Below are positions 1-5,657 of a stretch of DNA of 6,774 nucleotides, piece by piece; the stretch's first letter is position 1; every line of letters starts with the position of its first letter. The DNA comes from Candidatus Omnitrophota bacterium (GTDB lineage Bacteria > Omnitrophota > Koll11 > Aquiviventales > Aquiviventaceae): contig JACPXS010000100.1 of the NCBI GenBank assembly GCA_016196415.1, forward strand, positions 1 to 6,774, written 5' to 3'. A program made the translations under genes and the position numbers. The notes under the pieces are model-generated. The model made no database searches. It was given only the letters and a program-made list of their open reading frames with translations, and had not been told where the DNA came from.

Positions 1-1
1 G

Positions 2-517
2 CGCAATGTCCTGCGCCAGAGCCCGGACGTGCTCTTCCTCAGCGATATTCGCGATCGGGAAACCATGGAGGCCGCATTGCTCGCCGCCGAAGCTGGGCAG
101 CTCGTCATCAGCTGTGTGCACACGACCAACGCGGTTACCACCGTTGAGCGCGTGGTCGCGTTCTTTTCGCCGCACCAGCACCACCTCATCCGCCTGCGGC
201 TCTCCCTTGTGTTTCGCGGCGTGGTATCGCTGCGGCTCTTGCAGCGCCGCGACGGATCGGGGCGGATCCCCGCCTGCGAGATTTTGGTTTCGACGCCGAC
301 CGTGCGGGAGCTCATCCGGGAGGGGCGGACGGAACAATTGCCGATGGCGCTCCACGACGGGGCGATGGACGGGATGCAGACATTCACCCAAGCGCTCTAC
401 CAGCGGTACCGGCAGGGCGAGGTGGCGCTCGAGGAAGCGCTGCGCTACGCCGATCACCCGGAAGAACTCCAATTGGCCGTTCGCGAAATCCGCTCGACCC
501 GAGATGTCCAGTACTGA
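2..517 (+). CDS. PilT/PilU-family pilus retraction ATPase, C-terminal part (5' end outside window)
   Basis: The visible 171 residues are the C-terminal half of a RecA-like ATPase of the type IV pilus retraction family. The segment begins at the Walker B region (LRQSPDVLFLSDIRDRETME, first visible residues 4-23). It continues through the His-box region (VHTTNAVTTVERV) and the helical C-terminal domain, including a TPTVRELIREG stretch that matches the PilT motif around AIRNLIRE. The IRDRETME wording is closer to PilU than to PilT. Two motor positions differ from the family norm: the Walker B Gly-Glu is Ser-Asp here (visible residues 14-15), and the first His of the His box (normally TGH) is Gln (AGQ, residue 33). 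The protein may therefore be a weak or accessory motor, as PilU is to PilT. The Walker A half lies outside the window, so this cannot be settled. Its stop overlaps the start of the next ATPase gene by 14 bases, so the two are probably co-translated. The family call is firm; the PilU assignment is tentative. Confidence 0.88.
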   Translation, partial: RNVLRQSPDVLFLSDIRDRETMEAALLAAEAGQLVISCVHTTNAVTTVERVVAFFSPHQHHLIRLRLSLVFRGVVSLRLLQRRDGSGRIPACEILVSTPTVRELIREGRTEQLPMALHDGAMDGMQTFTQALYQRYRQGEVALEEALRYADHPEELQLAVREIRSTRDVQY

Positions 518-1682
518 CGCGTTCCTGTCGCCGGCCTCCGACGGCGCTCAGCCCGCGCGTTGCGACACGAACGGGGCGACGCCGTCTCTCGCCGACATGC
601 GGGCGCTCTTCGAGCTCGCCTTCGGGCGGAGGGCCTCGGATATCCATTTGACGGAGCGGACCCCGCCGATGCTGCGCATCGACGGTGCCCTTCAGCCGAC
701 GGCGTTCGCTCCGCTCGCCCGCGCGGACATCAAGCGGCTCGTCTACTCGCTCCTGACCGACCGGCAGAAAACCCAGTTTGAGCAGGAGCTTGAGCTGGAC
801 ATCTCGATCGCTGTGCAGCGCCTGGGACGGTTCCGCATCAATGTCCACCTGCAGCGCGGCAGCGTCGAGGCGGCGTTTCGCCTGGTGCCCTCGCGCATCC
901 GGACCTTGTCAGAGCTCGGCCTGCCGCCCGTCGTCGCAGAACTCTCCCGAAAGCCCAACGGCCTGGTGCTCATCACCGGCCCCACCGGGGTGGGGAAGAC
1001 CACGACGTTGGCGGCCATGGTGGATCTCATCAACCACGAGCGCCGCTACCACATCGTCACCATTGAGGATCCCATCGAATACGTCCACCAGAACCGCCTC
1101 TCGATCATCAAGCAGCGGGAGGTGTATTCCGACACCAAGTCGTTTGCCAGCGCCTTGGTGCACGCCCTGCGCCAGGACCCGAACGTGATCGTCGTGGCGG
1201 AGATGCGCGACCTTGAGACGATTGCCATCGCGCTTACCGCCGCGGAGACCGGCCATTTGGTGCTGGCCACGCTCCATACCGCGGACGCCGCGCAGACGAT
1301 CGATCGGATCCTCGATATTTTCCCGGCCCACCGGCAGGACGAAGTCAAGGTGCAGCTTGCGGATTGCTTGCAGGGGGTGGTCTCGCAGCAGCTCCTGCCG
1401 CGCTGCGATCAGCCGGGCCGGGTGCTCGCGTACGAACTCATGATCGCTACCCCAGCCGTGCGCAATCTCATCCGCGAGCATGCCACCGAGCAGATCCCCA
1501 CGGCGCTCCAGACCGGCGCCTCGCATGGGATGTGCACGATGGATGCCTGCCTCAAGGAGCTCTACGAACGGGGCGTCATCTCCCACGAGGCGGCGATCAG
1601 CCGCATGAAGCATCCCGAGGAATTCCATCTGCTGGGCAAGCCGGACACCGCTCGACGTCAGTTGTGGTCTCACCATCGTTAA
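504..1682 (+). CDS. pilT: Type IV pilus twitching motility ATPase PilT
   Basis: This is a cytoplasmic hexameric ATPase that drives pilus retraction by depolymerising pilin at the inner-membrane base. From ATG 504 it has 392 residues. The N-terminal PAS-like domain carries the family signature ASDIHL at 44-49 and AFRLVPS at 124-130. The RecA domain has Walker A GPTGVGKTT at 159-167 (Lys165), an Asp box TIEDPIEYVH with Glu188, Walker B VVAEMRDLET with Glu233, a His box with His251 and His258 (TGHLVLATLHT), and the PilT-specific VRNLIRE at 319-325. All catalytic residues are present; the only oddity is Ala for the usual Gly before the Walker B Glu. PilT proteins usually have about 340-370 residues. 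ATG 597 (Met32) would give 361 and aligns with the common PilT N-terminus. I chose ATG 504 because it overlaps the upstream stop and suggests coupling, but neither start has a good Shine-Dalgarno. The family call is very secure; the start is uncertain. Confidence 0.95.
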   Translation: MSSTDAFLSPASDGAQPARCDTNGATPSLADMRALFELAFGRRASDIHLTERTPPMLRIDGALQPTAFAPLARADIKRLVYSLLTDRQKTQFEQELELDISIAVQRLGRFRINVHLQRGSVEAAFRLVPSRIRTLSELGLPPVVAELSRKPNGLVLITGPTGVGKTTTLAAMVDLINHERRYHIVTIEDPIEYVHQNRLSIIKQREVYSDTKSFASALVHALRQDPNVIVVAEMRDLETIAIALTAAETGHLVLATLHTADAAQTIDRILDIFPAHRQDEVKVQLADCLQGVVSQQLLPRCDQPGRVLAYELMIATPAVRNLIREHATEQIPTALQTGASHGMCTMDACLKELYERGVISHEAAISRMKHPEEFHLLGKPDTARRQLWSHHR

Positions 1683-1701
1683 CCGGAACTCTCGAAATCG
1701 C

Positions 1702-1730
1702 TTGACGTTACAGCGGGGGTGTGCTACAAC
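1702..1730 (+). promoter_or_regulatory. Sigma70-type promoter for the tRNA-Glu gene
   Basis: A TTGACG -35 box (1702-1707) is followed after exactly 17 bases by TACAAC (1725-1730), which matches TATAAT at four of six positions. The expected start is near 1737, about 40 bases before the mature tRNA. It lies 20 bases after the pilT stop with no visible terminator between, so read-through from pilT is also possible. Promoter function is inferred from box quality, spacing and position. Confidence 0.6.
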
Positions 1731-1778
1731 AAACACCGCTCCGGTCAGTCAGCACTCGGCCGGGTCGCGGGATGACGG

Positions 1779-1853
1779 GGCCCCATCGTCTAGCCCGGCC
1801 CAGGACGTCAGGTTCTCAGCCTGAAGACACCGGTTCAAATCCGGTTGGGGCTG
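1779..1853 (+). tRNA. tRNA-Glu (anticodon CTC)
   Basis: A complete cloverleaf can be drawn. The acceptor stem GGCCCCA (1779-1785) pairs with TGGGGCT (1846-1852), with one G-U pair at the top. The D stem is GTC/GAC with the CGTCTAG...CCAGGAC sequence typical of tRNA-Glu. The anticodon stem TCAGG/CCTGA encloses the loop TTCTCAG with anticodon CTC at 1815-1817. The T arm is ACCGG-TTCAAAT-CCGGT (1829-1845). The discriminator is G1853, as in E. coli tRNA-Glu. The 3' CCA is not encoded (CTT follows), so it must be added by a nucleotidyltransferase. The tRNA reads GAG codons, which are frequent in this GC-rich window. It is flanked by its own promoter and terminator and so looks like an independent transcription unit. 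Confidence 0.96.
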
Positions 1854-1919
1854 CTTATTCAGTCACGTCACGAGTCACCTGCAGGGGGCAGTGGGACTGG
1901 CAAGTCATCCAGAACGCAC

Positions 1920-1955
1920 AAGACAAGGGAGGGCGAATTCCCTTGTCTTTTTTTT
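1920..1955 (+). terminator. Strong intrinsic terminator after tRNA-Glu
   Basis: A perfect 11-bp stem, AAGACAAGGGA (1920-1930) against TCCCTTGTCTT (1939-1949), closes an 8-base loop (GGGCGAAT) and runs straight into eight T residues (1948-1955). This is a textbook rho-independent terminator. The 66 bases between the tRNA 3' end and the stem hold no gene, only short GTCAC repeats near 1862-1878 and a weak CTGG/CCAG hairpin. They would form a trailer removed during tRNA processing. Confidence 0.92.
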
Positions 1956-2008
1956 GTGGCGTTCTTGGCGAGTCTGTCTTGGTGAGTCGTCCATGCCCCA
2001 GCGGGGTA

Positions 2009-2017
2009 TGTTATACT
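2009..2017 (+). promoter_or_regulatory. Extended -10 promoter for the small membrane protein gene
   Basis: TG-T-TATACT reads as an extended -10 element: TG at 2009-2010 and the -10 box TATACT at 2012-2017, five of six matches to TATAAT. No convincing -35 box lies 16-18 bases upstream, which extended -10 promoters tolerate. Transcription would start near 2024, leaving a leader of about 63 bases before the 2087 start. With the terminator at 1920-1955 just upstream, this is the likely source of transcription for the 93-residue gene. It may also supply the Tad operon, since no good separate promoter is seen between 2369 and 2467. Confidence 0.5.
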
Positions 2018-2031
2018 GGAAGTAATTCCAG
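2016..2031. promoter_or_regulatory. Palindrome over the predicted transcription start (possible operator)
   Basis: CTGGAA (2016-2021), a GTAA spacer, and TTCCAG (2026-2031) form a perfect 6-bp inverted repeat. It begins in the -10 box and covers the predicted start point, a position where a dimeric repressor would block transcription. No regulator gene is visible in the window, and a 6-bp repeat can arise by chance, so the role is inferred from placement only. Confidence 0.3.
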
Positions 2032-2086
2032 CATCATCCAACAGGGGAGACGCAGGACGCATTCACAGCAGTAGGAGGAGGCATCG

Positions 2087-2368
2087 ATGGCGCAGTCGCA
2101 TAAGTTCCTACGAGTCAGCGCAACGGTGTTTAAGGTGCTGGCGTGGGTGGCGTTGGTGTTGCAGGTCGTCGCCGGATTCATCTTAGTGATTGGCGGAGGA
2201 GAGCCCGTGATCATCGGCGGGCTTCAGTTGCCGGCTCGGGTGGTGGGGGTGCTGAACTTCGTCGCCGCCGGCATGTACTTCTTCTCGCTCTGGCTCATGC
2301 GCGCCTTGGTGCTCCTCTTGCTTGAGATCCGAGAGCGGGTGGAACGAGGCGGCGCGACCACGTCCTAA
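2087..2368 (+). CDS. Small membrane protein of unknown function (93 aa)
   Basis: I do not recognise this gene with certainty. The start is firm: ATG 2087 follows an AGGAGGAGG Shine-Dalgarno (2073-2081) at 5-base spacing, the strongest in the window. The 93-residue product has two hydrophobic segments, about residues 13-37 and 51-80. Between them is a short glycine-rich turn (GGGEPVIIGG). A basic N-terminus (KFLR) and a charged tail (EIRERVERGG) flank them, giving a likely two-helix inner-membrane protein with both ends inside. The layout faintly recalls small DUF4282-type membrane proteins, but I would not assign it there without a profile search. It has its own predicted promoter and stands between a terminated tRNA unit and the Tad cluster, 99 bases before CpaF on the same strand. 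It may be the first gene of that operon or simply a neighbour. Confidence 0.8.
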   Translation: MAQSHKFLRVSATVFKVLAWVALVLQVVAGFILVIGGGEPVIIGGLQLPARVVGVLNFVAAGMYFFSLWLMRALVLLLLEIRERVERGGATTS

Positions 2369-2467
2369 CGTCAGGGGATCCGCCGCTGAGGGCGGGGTCT
2401 TGAGCGGTGTGGAGGGCAGGTGGGTCCTAAAACGGCAGTCAGCGAACGCGGTCACAGGCGGCCCGGA

Positions 2468-3754
2468 ATGAGCCCCTCAGTCTCGTATGAACAGCTCAAG
2501 CGAAAGCTGAAGCTCCGCCTGGCCAACGTGTTGCCGGATGACGGCCGGGCAGGGCAGAACCTCCATCCGGATCGGAACGCCGTCCTGATCCAGGCGCGCA
2601 GCGCGTTACGCGTGTTGCTGGATGATGGCCGCGCACTCCCCGCGTTGAGCCCAACGGAGCAAGAGCAGCTCATTACGGAAGTCCTTGAAGAGATCGTCGG
2701 GCTCGGCCTGCTTGAGCCGTTGCTTGCGGATCCTGAAATCAGCGAGATCATGATCAACGGCCCATCCGAGGTGTTCGTTGAGCGCCGCGGGCGCCTGGAG
2801 CGCATCGAAGTACAGTTCACCGGTACGGATCACCTCATGACGGTCATCGAGCGCATGCTGGGCAGCGTGAACCTGACCGTGAGCGAATCCACCCCGCTGT
2901 GCGACGCCAGCCTTCCGGACGGCTCCCGCATCAACGTCATCATTCCTCCCCTCGCGCTCAACGGCCCGGTTGTGACCATCCGGCGGAAGCTGCGTGAGTG
3001 GACGATGGGGGAGTATACCGCCTTGGGGGTGCTGAGCCAGCAGGCCGCGGAATTTCTCGAGAGCTGCGTCAAGGCCAAGGTCAATTTGGTCATTTCCGGC
3101 GGCACCTCAACCGGGAAGACGACGCTCGTGGGCATCCTGGCCAGCGTGATTCCTCCCGAGCATCGAATCATCACGATCGAGAACGTGTCGGAGCTTGAGC
3201 TGACGGGGCGAAGGCACTGGATCCGGCTCGTCACCAAATTGGCCAACGTTGAGAATCGGGGCGAGATTCCGCTGCGCACCTTAGTGAAGAACGCGCTGCG
3301 CATGCGTCCGGATCGGATCATCTTAGGCGAGGCGCGGGGCGGGGAAGCCCTCGACGTCGTCCAGGCGATGCACTCCGGCCATGATGGCTTCATCACCGTC
3401 CTGCACGCCAACAATCCAAAGGCGGCGCTGGAGCGGCTGGAGACCCTCATGCTCATGAGCGGGTTGGACCTGCCTCCGTCGGCGTGCCGCATGCAGATCG
3501 CCAGCGCCGTGGACCTCGTGATTCATGTCGCGCGGTTTGCCGACGGCAGCCGTCGCGTTTCCACCATCAGCCAAGTGCTTGGCGTCTCACAGGAGGGGTT
3601 TGACATGGAGGATGTGTTCACCTTCGAGGCGGAGGGATTTTCCACTGAGGGAGCGCTCCGGGGGGCGTGCCGGTACACGGGAGCCGTGCCGAAATTCCTG
3701 GCCAAGTTCCGGCTCAACAACGTGGCGATTCCCTCATGGGTGACCACCGCATGA
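2468..3754 (+). CDS. cpaF: Tad pilus assembly ATPase CpaF/TadA
   Basis: This is a type II/IV secretion ATPase that powers Flp-pilus assembly at the inner membrane. From ATG 2468 it has 428 residues. The N-terminal domain has the family stretch GLGLLEPLLADPEISEIMI at 78-96. The RecA domain has Walker A GGTSTGKTT at 211-219 (Lys217), an Asp box TIENVSELEL (Glu238), Walker B RIILGEARGGE (Glu288) and a His box with His305 and His313 (SGHDGFITVLHANNP). NALRMRPDRI and GGEALDVVQAM are strongly CpaF-like. The C-terminus (VPKFLAKFRLNNVAIP) is the usual CpaF ending. Asn239 replaces the Asp that normally follows Glu238. Two starts are possible. GTG 2420 has a GGAGGG (2411-2416), but at only 3-base spacing, and adds 16 unconserved residues. 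ATG 2468 has a weaker AGGCGG (2456-2461) at 6-base spacing and starts directly at the YEQLKRKL helix typical of CpaF, so I prefer it. The stop overlaps the next start in an ATGA. Confidence 0.96.
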   Translation: MSPSVSYEQLKRKLKLRLANVLPDDGRAGQNLHPDRNAVLIQARSALRVLLDDGRALPALSPTEQEQLITEVLEEIVGLGLLEPLLADPEISEIMINGPSEVFVERRGRLERIEVQFTGTDHLMTVIERMLGSVNLTVSESTPLCDASLPDGSRINVIIPPLALNGPVVTIRRKLREWTMGEYTALGVLSQQAAEFLESCVKAKVNLVISGGTSTGKTTLVGILASVIPPEHRIITIENVSELELTGRRHWIRLVTKLANVENRGEIPLRTLVKNALRMRPDRIILGEARGGEALDVVQAMHSGHDGFITVLHANNPKAALERLETLMLMSGLDLPPSACRMQIASAVDLVIHVARFADGSRRVSTISQVLGVSQEGFDMEDVFTFEAEGFSTEGALRGACRYTGAVPKFLAKFRLNNVAIPSWVTTA

Positions 3755-4767
3755 GCCGCCGCTGCGTCGTCTGCGCGATCCAGGGGTGGCTTGCGCTCAG
3801 CCTCCTCGTTGCGATCGGGTGCGAGAAACTGCCGTGGGCGCCGCACGCCGCCTCCAACAAGAACCAAGGCGCCGCCGCTTCGCCCACCCCGTCGTCCCTC
3901 GTGGTGCCGAGTCAGCCATCGGTGCTCCCCAATGATCTCTTGGCGAACGTCAACGGCGTGCCGATCTCGAAGTATGATCTGGAGTTTCGTATTCAAGAGC
4001 TCAAAGGGCTCATGGCGAATTTCAACCAGCCTTGGAAATCGCTCTCAGCGCAGCAGCTCGGAGACCTCCTGGATCAGCTCATCAACAATGAGCTGATGAA
4101 CCAGGATGCGGTGGCGCGCGGGCTTGAGCGGTCCACCGAGACGCAGCGCCGCTGGGCATTTACCCGCCGCGCGTTTTTTGTCCAAGAGTGGCTGCGCTGG
4201 AATCAGCAGCGGTTCGAGGTGAATACGGCGGAGATCGAGCAGTTCTATGAGAAGAACAAGCTCGGGTTCCGCGTGCCGGAGCGGCGCCAGTTGCGGCAGC
4301 TTGTCGTGTCCTCGGAGAGTCAGGCCAAGCAAGCGCTCTCCCAGCTCTTGGCAGGCTCGATGGAGTTTGCGACCCTCGTGAAACAGATCTCCGAGGGACC
4401 GACGGCGTCGGAGGGCGGACTGCTCTCCGGGTGGGTGATGCGGGCCAACGAAAAGGCCTTCCTGTACGCCACAGAGGCCGACGCAGAGGCCGCCGGCGTC
4501 CTCAGTCTCGATCCCGCGCTGGAAGCGGCCGCATTTGCCATCGATCAGGAGAACGGTTTGAGCAACTACGTGAAGGGCTCCGATAACCGGTTTCATCTCT
4601 TCCAGATGGTGAAGCGCGAGGAAAGCCGGCAGCGTCCCCTCACGGAGGCGTGGGATCAGATCAAGAACCTCCTGACGGTCCAAGCGCTGCAGCAGACGAT
4701 GGAAGCCCTCCGCACCAAGGCGAAGATCGAGCGGTTTCCGGATCGGTTGGATGCCGTGACCCAATGA
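3751..4767 (+). CDS. Parvulin-type peptidyl-prolyl cis-trans isomerase lipoprotein in the Tad operon
   Basis: This is a predicted envelope foldase of the SurA/PrsA/EpsD kind, 338 residues long. The signal peptide is basic (MSRRC) then hydrophobic, ending LLVAIGC with Cys24 as probable lipidation site, so the protein should be membrane-anchored in the periplasm. A Pro/Ser/Ala-rich linker (25-65) follows. Next is a SurA_N-like helical domain that begins ANVNGVPISKYDLEFRIQEL. The PpiC domain covers about 172-290, with the markers EFATLVKQISEGPTASEGG, a Gly-Trp, and LEAAAFAID before RFHLFQMV (His282). The first active-site His, expected in an RxxHIL motif, is Arg182 (RQLRQLVV), and there are about 15 extra residues after the Gly-Trp. 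Isomerase activity is therefore doubtful and a chaperone role more likely. The start is fixed by the ATGA overlap with cpaF, with GGTGA 7 bases upstream. Its location suggests it helps a Tad component such as the secretin; that is inference. Confidence 0.87.
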   Translation: MSRRCVVCAIQGWLALSLLVAIGCEKLPWAPHAASNKNQGAAASPTPSSLVVPSQPSVLPNDLLANVNGVPISKYDLEFRIQELKGLMANFNQPWKSLSAQQLGDLLDQLINNELMNQDAVARGLERSTETQRRWAFTRRAFFVQEWLRWNQQRFEVNTAEIEQFYEKNKLGFRVPERRQLRQLVVSSESQAKQALSQLLAGSMEFATLVKQISEGPTASEGGLLSGWVMRANEKAFLYATEADAEAAGVLSLDPALEAAAFAIDQENGLSNYVKGSDNRFHLFQMVKREESRQRPLTEAWDQIKNLLTVQALQQTMEALRTKAKIERFPDRLDAVTQ

Positions 4768-5657
4768 TCCGGCTCACCGAGACCCTCAAGCGGCGCATGC
4801 CGATCATCTTTGCGTTGGCGATGGGGGCCTTGGCTGTCGGGATCATGAACAGCTGGGTTCAGGGGGAGCGGCGGAAGCTGGAGGCCGCGCGGCGGAAGCT
4901 GCTCGAAGACTACCGCAAGCCGATCGAGGTCGTGGTCGCGTCGAAAGACGTGAATCAGGGCGTGCCGCTGGAAGCCTCAGTCTTGGCCACCGTCGCCGTG
5001 CCGGAGAAATTCGCCCAGCCGTATGCGGCGCGCTCGCCGCGGGACGTCATCGGCTTGGTGACGATTGCGCCGCTCGCCGAAGGCGAGCAGGTCTTGCTGA
5101 ACAAAGTGCGCCGCCCCGAGGAAGTGCCGAGCGGCACCTCGCTCTCAAGCCTGACCCCGGAGGGCAAGCGGGCGGTGACCATTGGCGTGGATGCGGTGAC
5201 GGGAGTCGGAGGGTTCGTCCGTCCCGGCGACAACGTCGATGTGCTGTGGAACTTTAAACTGCCGCAGGCGGACAGCCAGAAAGAGCAGATCATCACGCTG
5301 ACGCTCTTCCAGGACATCCAGGTCTTGGCCGTGGGCGGCCAGGTGGTGGGGGGGGGCGGGCTGAAACCGGAGTCGCAACAGCAGCAACAGCGCGACTACA
5401 CCGTCACCCTCGCCTTAGATCCTCAGGAGATCTCGTTCCTCCTCTTCGCCAGGGAGCAAGGACGTATTCAGCTCAGTCTTCGTCCCCAGCATGAGGGCAA
5501 GTCGCAGGCGGCGGTCGCGCCAACGAATATCAACACGATGCTTGAGGCCAAGCTCGGGATCAAGATGACGGCGCCGCCTCAGAAACCCGCCCGCCAGGTC
5601 GAGGTGTTCAAGGGGCTCCAACGAGACGTCGTGCTCCTCCCCGAGGAGGATAAATGA
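4764..5657 (+). CDS. cpaB: Flp pilus assembly protein CpaB/RcpC
   Basis: This is a periplasmic Tad component that works with the secretin in the outer-membrane channel complex. It has 297 residues. One N-terminal membrane segment (about 13-32, IIFALAMGALAVGIM) is followed by a charged, probably coiled-coil stretch (QGERRKLEAARRKLLEDYRK). A SAF domain spans about 53-115 (IEVVVASKDVNQGVPLEASVL through APLAEGEQVLLNKV). The RcpC/CpaB domain follows, with the hallmark KRAVTIGVDAVTGVGGFVRP and GDNVDVLW. A glycine-rich loop (GGQVVGGGG) and a glutamine run (SQQQQQ) lie before the last beta segments, and a charged tail EEDK ends it. The length is normal for the family. The start is the ATG of an ATGA overlapping the foldase stop; it has no strong Shine-Dalgarno of its own, so translation probably depends on coupling. 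The in-frame open region upstream of 4764 belongs to the foldase gene in another frame. Confidence 0.94.
   Translation: MIRLTETLKRRMPIIFALAMGALAVGIMNSWVQGERRKLEAARRKLLEDYRKPIEVVVASKDVNQGVPLEASVLATVAVPEKFAQPYAARSPRDVIGLVTIAPLAEGEQVLLNKVRRPEEVPSGTSLSSLTPEGKRAVTIGVDAVTGVGGFVRPGDNVDVLWNFKLPQADSQKEQIITLTLFQDIQVLAVGGQVVGGGGLKPESQQQQQRDYTVTLALDPQEISFLLFAREQGRIQLSLRPQHEGKSQAAVAPTNINTMLEAKLGIKMTAPPQKPARQVEVFKGLQRDVVLLPEEDK
5644..5649 (+). promoter_or_regulatory. Ribosome binding site that fixes the secretin start
   Basis: AGGAGG lies at 5644-5649, inside the last codons of cpaB, 4 bases before ATG 5654. That ATG overlaps the cpaB stop as ATGA. This pairing supports 5654 as the true or ancestral start of the secretin gene and argues against later in-frame ATGs such as 5798. 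Confidence 0.7.

Noticed and set aside
6..503. Open frame upstream of and continuous with pilT, giving a 558-residue product
   Set aside because: The translated extension is Arg/Ser/Cys-rich with no family match, and it overlaps in another frame the clear PilT/PilU C-terminal domain (2-517). It is simply the open alternative frame of that gene.
909..1736. Long open frame on the minus strand opposite pilT
   Set aside because: The opposite strand carries a complete PilT with all motifs. The minus product has no recognisable domain and is the usual antisense shadow in GC-rich DNA.
1996..2006. CCCC-AGC-GGGG hairpin upstream of the 2009 promoter
   Set aside because: A 4-bp stem of C and G with a 3-base loop is expected by chance in GC-rich DNA, and there is no supporting context.
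1721..2074. Possible 117-residue coding frame across the tRNA and terminator
   Set aside because: It runs through a well-formed tRNA-Glu and an intrinsic terminator, has no Shine-Dalgarno and no protein family features.
2377..2399. Hairpin CCGCC-GCTGAG-GGCGG after the 93-residue gene, as a terminator
   Set aside because: The stem is only 5 bp before a bulge and no T run follows. It may slow polymerase but cannot be called a terminator, which leaves open read-through into cpaF.
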